From a virus: a stretch of DNA of 25,774 nt. Numbering within the stretch: position 1 is the stretch's first letter; each line of letters opens with the position of its first letter. The DNA lies in the IMG/VR virus record IMGVR_UViG_3300042465_006693, positions 1 through 25,774 of that record; one strand, 5' to 3'. The notes beneath the pieces are model-generated. The model saw only the letters and a program-made list of their open reading frames with translations, did not search any database and had not been told where the DNA came from. Made by a program: the position numbers and the translations under genes. Positions 19,649 through 25,774 of this stretch are shown in pieces.

Positions 19649-20166
19649 TGGCACAATTTGAAAAAGGAAATCAAATGTACTTATTCAGATTAACAGATGG
19701 TAAATTTAAGAAATATACACCTGAAGAATGGGGTATAAAACTTAAAGAGTACTTTGAATTTATGTCTAATCAATATTGGTATAAAAGTGAAGCCATTAAA
19801 AGTGGAGACTTAGCTGGTACTACAATGCAAGTAGAAACAAAAACTCCATTAAGTAGAAAATCTTTAGCGGTATTTGCTGAAATAAGCGAAGATACTATAA
19901 AAAATTACGCTTCAAATAAAGAAGGCTATACCGATTATTTCGCACTCACTACACAAGCTTTAAATATTATTGATTCAAATCAAATAGATGGGGCTTTAAT
20001 TGGGGCTTATAATACTAATTTAGTAGCTAGGTTGCAAGGTATTAAGGAAGAAATAGATCACACTACAAATGGAAAAGATTTAAACAATACAATACCAATT
20101 ATCAACGTACAAGTTAATTCAAGTAAAACAGATTTTGCAGGTTCTGAAAGTGAAGTAGATGCTTAA
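19648..20166 (+). CDS. terS: Terminase small subunit (gp3-like)
   Basis: 172 aa. The order fits a DNA-packaging small subunit: K-K-Y-T-P-E-E-W-G-I-K-L-K-E-Y-F helix (about residues 20-35), then T-P-L-S-R-K-S-L-A-V-F-A-E-I-S-E-D-T-I-K-N-Y (a helix-turn-helix reading the packaging site), then D-G-A-L-I-G-A-Y-N-T-N-L-V-A-R-L-Q-G. It would recognise phage DNA and feed it to the large subunit. The gene overlaps terL by 8 bases. Confidence 0.75.
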   Translation: MAQFEKGNQMYLFRLTDGKFKKYTPEEWGIKLKEYFEFMSNQYWYKSEAIKSGDLAGTTMQVETKTPLSRKSLAVFAEISEDTIKNYASNKEGYTDYFALTTQALNIIDSNQIDGALIGAYNTNLVARLQGIKEEIDHTTNGKDLNNTIPIINVQVNSSKTDFAGSESEVDA

Positions 20167-21328
20167 TTTTCAATGTACAGATGTATTTTATGCAAATTAT
20201 CAAGCTACAGAAAAGCTTATAATTAATCAAGGAGGTACAAGTAGCTCAAAAACTTACAGTATATGCCAATTATTATTTATTAAAGCTATTTATGAAGCTG
20301 GTGTAATTATTTCAATAACAGGTGAGTCATTACCAAACTTAAAAAAAGGTGCGTTAAGAGATTGTAGAATGATTGTATCAAACACGCCTTCATTAAATGA
20401 ATTTATATTATTTTGGAATAAAACAGATAATGTAATAAACTTTAAAAATGGTAGTGTAATAGAGTTTATTACAAATCTTGATGAACAAAGTGCAAAGAAT
20501 GGTAAACGTGATTATTTATTTGTAAATGAAGCTAATGGTATTGATTTTCCAGTATTTTTTCAATTAGCAATTAGAGCAAGAAAACAAATATTTATTGATT
20601 ATAACCCTTCAGCTCCATTTTGGGCTCATGATAAGTTTATAGGCACAACTGAATTAAGCAATGATTTATCAGCAAGTGTAAAGCTTATTATTTCAGACCA
20701 TAGGCATAATAATTTTTTAAGTGCAGAAGACCATAGAAAAATCGAAGGAATAAAAGATAAAGAACTTTGGAGGGTTTACGCTAGGGGCTTAACAGGTAAC
20801 TTAGAAGGTTTAATTTTCTCAGATTGGAAAATTATACCAGACTCGATGTTTCCAAATGATGCTCCTTTTAATGGTGGTTTAGATTTTGGATATACTAACG
20901 ACCCAACAGCAGGCGTAAAGAAAGTAAAAGTAGGTAATAACATTTATTTTAAAGAAATGTGTTATGAAACAGGTTTAGCCCCAAAACAAATAAAATTGAT
21001 ATTTGAAAGTGAAGGGTTTAAACAAAATAATGTTATCTATTGCGAACATGACCCCGACATGATTAATCAATTAAGAAAGTTAGGTGTAAATGCTTTTCAA
21101 GCTAAAAAAGGACAAGGCTCAATAAATGCGGGTATATTAAATTTAAAGCAATATAATGTATATTATACTGAAAGTTCTAAGAATTTACATAACGAGAAAA
21201 TAAAGTATATGTGGATGAAAGACCAATCAACAGGCAAACCGACTAATACACCAATTGACAATTATAATCACTTAATGGATGCTTGTAGGTATGCTACATT
21301 TAGTGAAACATCAATGCAATCTTATTGA
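20159..21328 (+). CDS. terL: Terminase large subunit
   Basis: 389 aa. ATPase: Walker A G-G-T-S-S-S-K-T (25-32), then Walker B hydrophobic strand with V-N-E-A (E124). Nuclease (RNase H fold): D242 in G-G-L-D-F-G-Y, E/D in Y-C-E-H-D-P-D (about 295-300), and D374 in H-L-M-D-A-C-R-Y-A. This is the PBSX/Terminase_3-like arrangement. It pumps DNA into the prohead through the portal and makes the packaging cuts. All key residues look intact. Confidence 0.93.
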   Translation: MLNFQCTDVFYANYQATEKLIINQGGTSSSKTYSICQLLFIKAIYEAGVIISITGESLPNLKKGALRDCRMIVSNTPSLNEFILFWNKTDNVINFKNGSVIEFITNLDEQSAKNGKRDYLFVNEANGIDFPVFFQLAIRARKQIFIDYNPSAPFWAHDKFIGTTELSNDLSASVKLIISDHRHNNFLSAEDHRKIEGIKDKELWRVYARGLTGNLEGLIFSDWKIIPDSMFPNDAPFNGGLDFGYTNDPTAGVKKVKVGNNIYFKEMCYETGLAPKQIKLIFESEGFKQNNVIYCEHDPDMINQLRKLGVNAFQAKKGQGSINAGILNLKQYNVYYTESSKNLHNEKIKYMWMKDQSTGKPTNTPIDNYNHLMDACRYATFSETSMQSY

Positions 21329-21371
21329 TATAATATTTTTTTTATATATTTACAAATAAATTTAAAAAATC

Positions 21372-22742
21372 GTGAAAGAAAATAGCATTTTACCTAAAAA
21401 AGGCTTAGTTCCTATAATTAAATCTTATTTATTTGGTGACCAAGTTGATAGTTATGTAGCTGGTACAGAATTAATAAATAGGATGCCTTTTTTTCAACTT
21501 ATTACAGGCTCACACTCATTTCACAGAAGAAACTTAAGGACTTTAGTATTAACCGCTGATAATAACCCTATTGTTAGTGGTGTAATTCAAAAGATATTAT
21601 TTACTCAATCAAATATTAATTTCGTACCTTATAAATCTGGTAAACCTTATAAGTCTGCTAAGTTTGATTTTGATATTCACAAAGCTACATTAATGCTTTT
21701 AAAAACAGGTACTTTGTTTATTTGGAAAAAGAAAATAGTGGGATTTGAAGGAACTGAATTAGAAATTATCAATACTTTAGATGTTACTGAAATTAAAAAA
21801 AATAATACATTTGAATATCAACTTGACAAAGGAACATACAGAATAACTATAAAAAGAGATGATTTAATTATAATCGGACTTTCTGACATATCTTGTGAAA
21901 AAGATACCAATTTCGGCTTAAGTCCTTTACAAATTGCTTTAATGCCTTTGGAAAGTTTAGAACAAATGTACTTAGCGGACACCTCAGCGTTAAAAAATAA
22001 AGGTGCTGATGTTATGATTACAAATGATTCAGATACTCCATTATTAGATTCAGAAAATAAAACCTTTGACCAGGCTATTAATGAGCGTATTGGAGGTGCA
22101 AGAAAAACAGGAGGCATCGCAACATCAACCGCTAAATTAAGAGTTTTAAATTTAGGGCGTACTACTAAAGAGTTGGCTTTATGGGACGGTTATAAAATTA
22201 AATTAAGAGATATTTGTAATGTTTACCAAGTTGATTCAGGACAATTTAACGACCCTGACAATAAGAAATTTAGTAATGTAATTGAAAGTAATAAAGCTTT
22301 ATATTCTGATTGTGTAATACCTTGGACCAAGTTAATTACTGAAAATAAAGAGTTAACTAATGAATTAGGTTATCAAATTTATTTAGATACTTCTAATATT
22401 GATTGTTTACAAGAGGCTCAATCAGTGCGAATGGAAAAGAACAAAGCTATTATGTATGCAATCTTTGAAATTAATAAAATGGTAAAAGACGGTGTAATTA
22501 GTTTTGAAATTGCAATTAGATTGTTAACAAGTGAGTTTGGGTATGACGAACAAGAGGCAAGTGAGTTGATAGTACAAAGAAGTCAAGATACTAATAAACA
22601 AGCAGATTCATTAAATACATTAAGTCCAATTGTAGCAACTAAAGTAATGGAAAGTACAACTACAAATGAACGTAGGTTATTAATTGGATTAGATAAAGTA
22701 ACAGATGGAGATACAATTCCACAGCCTAAACCTACATTTTAA
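21372..22742 (+). CDS. Portal protein, GTG start
   Basis: 456 aa. The position directly after terL and before the protease, the length, and the sequence support a portal: a region G-L-S-P-L-Q-I-A-L-M-P-L-E-S-L-E-Q (about 182-198), then N-K-G-A-D-V-M-I-T, and A-L-W-D-G-Y-K-I-K-L-R-D-I-C-N-V-Y. The portal forms the dodecameric ring at one capsid vertex for DNA entry and exit. The start is GTG at 21372; the in-frame stop TAA at 21363-21365 excludes a longer frame and no early ATG follows. Confidence 0.85.
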   Translation: MKENSILPKKGLVPIIKSYLFGDQVDSYVAGTELINRMPFFQLITGSHSFHRRNLRTLVLTADNNPIVSGVIQKILFTQSNINFVPYKSGKPYKSAKFDFDIHKATLMLLKTGTLFIWKKKIVGFEGTELEIINTLDVTEIKKNNTFEYQLDKGTYRITIKRDDLIIIGLSDISCEKDTNFGLSPLQIALMPLESLEQMYLADTSALKNKGADVMITNDSDTPLLDSENKTFDQAINERIGGARKTGGIATSTAKLRVLNLGRTTKELALWDGYKIKLRDICNVYQVDSGQFNDPDNKKFSNVIESNKALYSDCVIPWTKLITENKELTNELGYQIYLDTSNIDCLQEAQSVRMEKNKAIMYAIFEINKMVKDGVISFEIAIRLLTSEFGYDEQEASELIVQRSQDTNKQADSLNTLSPIVATKVMESTTTNERRLLIGLDKVTDGDTIPQPKPTF

Positions 22743-22753
22743 TTAATGTAGGT
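22730..22753 (+). terminator. Hairpin over the portal stop codon, weak terminator
   Basis: ACCTACATT (22730-22738) pairs perfectly with AATGTAGGT (22745-22753) across TTAATT, which contains the stop. The following TAATTATTTG is T-rich but not a clean T run, so it may only slow or process the transcript before the promoter at 22760. Confidence 0.45.
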
Positions 22754-22759
22754 AATTAT

Positions 22760-22789
22760 TTGTTTAATTGCTTAATTATATTACATTTG
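22760..22789 (+). promoter_or_regulatory. Bacteroidetes-type promoter for protease and capsid genes
   Basis: TTG (22760-22762), 19 bases, TACATTTG (22782-22789). It would give separate, possibly higher, transcription of the prohead protease and major capsid genes. Confidence 0.7.
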
Positions 22790-22827
22790 CAACTGATTTC
22801 TAGGATAAATACTTAGCATCATTTAAA

Positions 22828-22920
22828 ATGAAAAATAAAATCATTGATAAAGCTGAATTAGATAAGTCTAATTTAGAGAAAAAAAAACTTGTCAACTCTA
22901 AACAAATTGTAAAGAAATGA
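22828..22920 (+). CDS. Mini-gene, 30 aa, before the protease
   Basis: ATG with a short Lys-rich product (MKNKIIDKAELDKSNLEKKK, ending QIVKK) whose stop overlaps the protease start as ATGA. The frame may serve only to couple translation of the protease, or encode a real small protein. No family. Confidence 0.4.
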   Translation: MKNKIIDKAELDKSNLEKKKLVNSKQIVKK

Positions 22921-23792
22921 CAAGAGAAGAAGAAATTGCACACGCTTGGAAAAATCGTGATTTAATTATCACTCAGAAAACCAACGCTATAAAACACGCT
23001 GATGTTGTTATTTTTAAACAACTTAGCAATGACCTACCTAATAAAGACAATGCCAATAAGGCAGAAGTTGAAGTAACTATTGACAATCCTAATCCTACTG
23101 TTTTATCGGCTAAATTAGTTATTAATACTACTAATTTAATTGATTCTCATTTAGATTGTCATATACCTAACATTTGGAAAAAATCACTATCAGAAACTAA
23201 ACAATTGCTTTTACTTCAAGAGCATGAAATGGAATTTGACAAGATTATTGCAGATAGTTTAGTAGATGAATTAAAAGCATACACTAAAACAATTGCATGG
23301 TCTGAATTAGGATATGATTATCAAGGTTTCACTGAGGCATTAATATTTGATGTTAAAATCAAAAAAGATGTTAATGAATTTATGTTTAACTTATATAAAA
23401 ATGGTCGTGTTTCTCAACACTCAGTTGGTATGAGATACATTAAAATTTTTATGTGTGTTAATTCAAATGAGCCTGATTATTCAAGTGAAAAAGCAAATTG
23501 GGATAGATACTACCCACAAGTAGCAAATAAAGAAGTAGCCGATGAAAAAGGTTATTTTTGGGCGGTTACTGAGGCTAAAGTAATTGAAGGCTCAGCGGTT
23601 GTAAAAGGTAGCAACTACTGTACTCCAGTTATGCAAATGGATTTAGAAAATAAAGGAGAGCCGATTTTAGAAATCACTCAACCTAAAAATAAAGAACAAG
23701 TTGAAGAGCCGACTATTGAGGTCACTAAGCAACAAGAAGAAGTACAAACTCAGGCAATAGAGCCTAAAAAATCAATCTTTAACTATCTCTAA
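22917..23792 (+). CDS. Prohead protease, HK97/S78-like
   Basis: 291 aa. The caudovirus prohead serine protease pattern is visible: a first strand segment ending D-C-H-I-P-N (80-85), then L-L-L-L-Q-E-H (97-103, with likely catalytic H103), later A-L-I-F-D-V-K-I (141-148), and Q-H-S-V-G-M (167-172, with likely nucleophile S169). It cleaves scaffold and capsid N-termini during prohead maturation and usually itself. The C-terminal 60 residues are a Glu/Gln/Pro-rich tail (E-Q-V-E-E-P-T-I-E-V and similar), perhaps a scaffold-like or self-cleaved part. The capsid gene starts 8 bases after it. Confidence 0.82.
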   Translation: MTREEEIAHAWKNRDLIITQKTNAIKHADVVIFKQLSNDLPNKDNANKAEVEVTIDNPNPTVLSAKLVINTTNLIDSHLDCHIPNIWKKSLSETKQLLLLQEHEMEFDKIIADSLVDELKAYTKTIAWSELGYDYQGFTEALIFDVKIKKDVNEFMFNLYKNGRVSQHSVGMRYIKIFMCVNSNEPDYSSEKANWDRYYPQVANKEVADEKGYFWAVTEAKVIEGSAVVKGSNYCTPVMQMDLENKGEPILEITQPKNKEQVEEPTIEVTKQQEEVQTQAIEPKKSIFNYL

Positions 23793-23800
23793 CTAAAATT

Positions 23801-25042
23801 ATGAAATTCAAAGATTTCTTAAAAAACAAAGGACTTGATGAAACTTCTTTTGCATCAAAAGAGGCTAACGAGCAAGGCGTATTAATGAGCGAATTTAACG
23901 ACATTATCGCTTCAAAAAATGAAGAAGCTTTAAATGCTTTAAAATCTAAAAACGAAAGTTTAGAGGTTGCATTAAAAGCACAAGGTTCTAAACTTACTGA
24001 ATTAGAATCTAGTAAAGCTAATGTAGCTGAATCAAGCTCATTAAGCGATTCAATGGCTAAAGCTTTTTTAGCTAAAAATGAAGAGTATAAATCAGCATCA
24101 ACTAGAGAGCAAAAATCGCCTTTAATTATTGAGGTTAATAAAGCTGCTGTTGATATGACTACTGCTAACACAATTGGTAGTGGTTCAACTCAATACACTT
24201 TAACACAAAATACAGGTATTGTTTCTCCTATCCGTAGAAGAGATGAGAAATACTTACAAAGTGTTTCTGTTGGTTCTTTAGTTTCACCTCGTGCATTATG
24301 GGTTGAAGAAACAGATGAGCAAGGTACTCCAATATTTATTGGCGAAGGTGATTCTAAAACTAAACTTTCTTCTCTTTGGGTTGAAAAAACAGCAGAAACT
24401 AAAAAAATTGCTGTTTATGGTAAAGTAACTACTGAAATGATTGCTGATTTACCTCAGTTAATTTCATACATTCAAAACTCATTAATTAAAAGATTATCTA
24501 ACACAGTTGAATCTCAATTGTTGACAGGTAATAATGTTGGTGACAATTTGAACGGTGCAAAAACTTTAGCAACTGCTTTCTCTGCTGGTGCAAACGCTTC
24601 AAGTATTATCGCTCCTAATGAGTTTGATGTATTAGATGCTTTAGCTTTACAAGTTGAGGTTGCTAATGGTATGGCTAATGCTGTTTATATTCACCCTTCT
24701 ACATGGGCTAAAATGAAAGCATTAAAAGACAATACTGATGCTCCAATTTGGAAAAATTACATTGAACCAATGACAGGTGATGTTGTTTACTCAGGTATGA
24801 AAATCATTACTTCAACAGCTGTAACTGCTGGTGAGTTTATTGGTGGTGATATGACAGTACTTAATGTATTGTTTAGAGAGCAGTTGACTGTACAAATTGG
24901 TTTAGATGGTAACGACTTTACTAATAACAAGAAAACTATTCTTGTTGAGCAAAGATTAGTACAATTTGCAAGTGCAAATGATACTCCATGCTTAGTGAAA
25001 GGCGACTTTGATACTGCAAAATCTGCTTTAGAATTAGTATAA
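23801..25042 (+). CDS. Major capsid protein, HK97 fold
   Basis: 413 aa. Residues about 1-95 are a charged helical stretch with a coiled-coil feel (Lys/Glu/Ser-rich), the delta/scaffold domain usually removed by the prohead protease. The core begins near V-D-M-T-T-A-N-T and shows HK97 traits: S-P-R-A-L-W-V-E-E, G-K-V-T-T-E-M-I-A-D-L and T-V-E-S-Q-L-L-T-G. Codon use is richer in C/G than elsewhere, as expected for a highly expressed gene. It forms the icosahedral shell. Confidence 0.9.
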   Translation: MKFKDFLKNKGLDETSFASKEANEQGVLMSEFNDIIASKNEEALNALKSKNESLEVALKAQGSKLTELESSKANVAESSSLSDSMAKAFLAKNEEYKSASTREQKSPLIIEVNKAAVDMTTANTIGSGSTQYTLTQNTGIVSPIRRRDEKYLQSVSVGSLVSPRALWVEETDEQGTPIFIGEGDSKTKLSSLWVEKTAETKKIAVYGKVTTEMIADLPQLISYIQNSLIKRLSNTVESQLLTGNNVGDNLNGAKTLATAFSAGANASSIIAPNEFDVLDALALQVEVANGMANAVYIHPSTWAKMKALKDNTDAPIWKNYIEPMTGDVVYSGMKIITSTAVTAGEFIGGDMTVLNVLFREQLTVQIGLDGNDFTNNKKTILVEQRLVQFASANDTPCLVKGDFDTAKSALELV

Positions 25043-25048
25043 CTTAAT

Positions 25049-25068
25049 TAGGGGTGTAAAAGCCCCTA
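25049..25068 (+). terminator. Hairpin after the major capsid gene, possible attenuator
   Basis: TAGGGGT (25049-25055) pairs with GCCCCTA (25062-25068, one G-U), loop GTAAAA, then TTTATT. The T tract is short, so partial termination is likely, lowering expression of downstream genes relative to the capsid gene; stabilising the 3' end is another option. Confidence 0.5.
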
Positions 25069-25077
25069 TTTATTAAT

Positions 25078-25293
25078 ATGGCAAGACCTAAAAAAGAAGA
25101 AACAAATCAAATCGAAATTGAGGAAGTAATTGAAGAAATTCAAGAGCAAAATCAAATCGAAATTGAGGAAAACTCAGAATACAAAGTAGAGGTTATTAAT
25201 CCAAATAGACACTTGAAAGTAGGACAAGTTTTTAAAGTTTCGGGTAATGTAGCTAAAAATCTATTATCTAAAAATCTAATCAAAATATTATAA
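25078..25293 (+). CDS. Small acidic head-region protein, 71 aa, with internal repeat
   Basis: Begins MARPKKEETNQIEIEEVIEE. The segment N-Q-I-E-I-E-E occurs twice (about residues 10-16 and 25-31), encoded by a 21-base direct repeat at 25105-25125 and 25150-25170. The second half (Y-K-V-E-V-I-N-P-N-R-H-L-K-V-G-Q-V-F) resembles short beta-rich domains found downstream of capsid genes. Probable accessory head protein; role unknown. Confidence 0.6.
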   Translation: MARPKKEETNQIEIEEVIEEIQEQNQIEIEENSEYKVEVINPNRHLKVGQVFKVSGNVAKNLLSKNLIKIL

Positions 25294-25652
25294 TGGCATC
25301 TCCAAAAACAATGACAGTTGCTGGTAGTCCAGTAACAAATGGTGGAACAGGAACAGCTACTTTACAAGTTGTAAGTGGCAAACCAAATGTATCTATTTTA
25401 GCTACATTTACTAAAACATCAGGAACATTAGGCGGTACAGCTACTTTACAAGGTAGTTTAGACGGTACTACTTATGTAACAGTTCCAACAGGTGCTACAG
25501 TTGCTGGTGCATCAACTTATACTGTAACAGATACAGCTTCACAATCAAATTTATTTATTGTGAAAAACAATGCTTTCAATTACTATCGTGTAAGTTGGAC
25601 AGGTACAGGAACTATGGTTGGTACTATTTCAGCATCATTATTAACAAAATAA
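25293..25652 (+). CDS. Beta-rich capsid decoration-like protein, 119 aa
   Basis: Composition is dominated by Thr, Gly, Ser, Ala and Val with alternating hydrophobic strands (G-T-A-T-L-Q-V-V, then S-L-D-G-T-T-Y-V-T-V), typical of an immunoglobulin-like or jelly-roll fold. The motif L-Q-G-S-L-D-G-T-T-Y (about residues 51-60) is common in small virion proteins. Start overlaps the preceding stop by one base (TAATG). I infer a head decoration or fibre-like accessory; an Ig-like function is not proved. Confidence 0.6.
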   Translation: MASPKTMTVAGSPVTNGGTGTATLQVVSGKPNVSILATFTKTSGTLGGTATLQGSLDGTTYVTVPTGATVAGASTYTVTDTASQSNLFIVKNNAFNYYRVSWTGTGTMVGTISASLLTK

Positions 25653-25656
25653 TACA

Positions 25657-25774
25657 ATGGGAATTTTAGTAACTAAATCAGATTTTGTAGGGAAATATTC
25701 GCTTGTTAAATCAATTAACGATAAAATAGATGTATTCATTGAAGAATATGAAGAACAAATATTAATTGATTTAT
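25657..25774 (+). CDS. Partial gene, probable head-tail connector protein
   Basis: N-terminal 39 residues, cut by the window end: MGILVTKSDFVGKYSLVKSI, then an acidic helix (D-V-F-I-E-E-Y-E-E-Q-I-L). The position after capsid and decoration genes, and a start resembling small head-tail adaptor proteins of Bacteroidetes phages, suggest a connector. The evidence is thin because most of the gene is missing. Confidence 0.45.
   Translation, partial: MGILVTKSDFVGKYSLVKSINDKIDVFIEEYEEQILIDL

Noticed and set aside
21325-21358. Promoter before the portal gene (TTG, 17 bases, TATATTTA)
   Set aside because: The spacing is short and the -7 box imperfect in an AT run; too weak to list as a feature.
21818-22117. 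Minus-strand frame inside the portal gene
   Set aside because: Antisense shadow of a clear virion gene; no promoter of the host type at its start.
23779-24171. Minus-strand frame of 130 codons over the start of the capsid gene
   Set aside because: Its Leu/Ser/Ala-rich product mirrors the capsid coding sequence; it is antisense to the delta domain and lacks a promoter.
1-25774. tRNA genes, CRISPR arrays, integrase, transposase or attachment sites
   Set aside because: I saw no cloverleaf, no regularly spaced repeats and no recombinase motif; the direct repeat at 25105-25170 is inside a gene and not array-like.

Overview
The window is a stretch of a tailed-phage (or prophage) genome from a Bacteroidetes host, most likely a flavobacterium. 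Three things point there. The DNA is very AT-rich. Almost no gene has a Shine-Dalgarno sequence. Upstream of operons I repeatedly see the Bacteroidetes promoter form, TTG, then 19-20 nt, then TAnnTTTG. No host gene, integrase, tRNA or CRISPR array is visible, so I cannot tell whether the phage is temperate or strictly lytic, or whether this is free phage or prophage DNA.

Layout. (1) 1-1930, minus strand: a leftward operon of small, mostly unrecognised genes that starts with a ribbon-helix-helix (RHH)-like regulator. (2) 1931-2077: a divergent promoter region with an AT-rich dyad. (3) 2078-4349, plus strand: an early operon carrying a RecT-like annealing protein and a YqaJ/lambda-type exonuclease, closed by a terminator. 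(4) 4415-7278: a second operon, again opened by a small RHH protein, with a MazG-like NTP pyrophosphohydrolase, a NUMOD4-HNH-AP2 homing endonuclease, a putative small lipoprotein and an SSB-like protein. (5) 7267-7878: an HNH-like gene with its own promoter and terminator. (6) 7900-8750: thymidylate synthase ThyX plus a mini-gene. (7) 8773-11404: an XRE regulator and a 727-residue SNF2-helicase/DNA-methyltransferase fusion. (8) 11405-16795: a replication block with an AT-rich repeat region, a free-standing winged-helix-like protein, a structured small RNA, a VirE_N/PriCT/SF3 primase-helicase, an HNH nuclease and a DEAD helicase fused to a VRR-NUC nuclease. (9) 16854-18590: another regulatory operon with an XRE protein and a tyrosine phosphatase. 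(10) 18555-25774: a second structured RNA/terminator, then the virion module: conserved structural-type protein, TerS, TerL, portal, prohead protease, HK97 major capsid protein, small head proteins and the start of a probable connector gene cut by the window end.

How the parts fit. The recombination pair, SSB-like protein, primase-helicase, two SF2 helicase fusions and ThyX/MazG nucleotide enzymes make a nearly self-contained DNA replication and modification set, followed by packaging and head assembly. Genes are tightly packed, with ATGA or TAATG junctions suggesting translational coupling, in units started by a TAnnTTTG promoter and often ended by a U-tract hairpin.

The most unusual signal is the RNA at about 11977-12084. 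It has its own promoter, three perfect hairpins, and two six-base hairpin loops (CCGCCA and TGGCGG) that are exact reverse complements, so an intramolecular kissing loop is possible. Its last hairpin is also its terminator, just ahead of the primase operon. A second promoter-hairpin-terminator RNA sits ahead of the virion genes.
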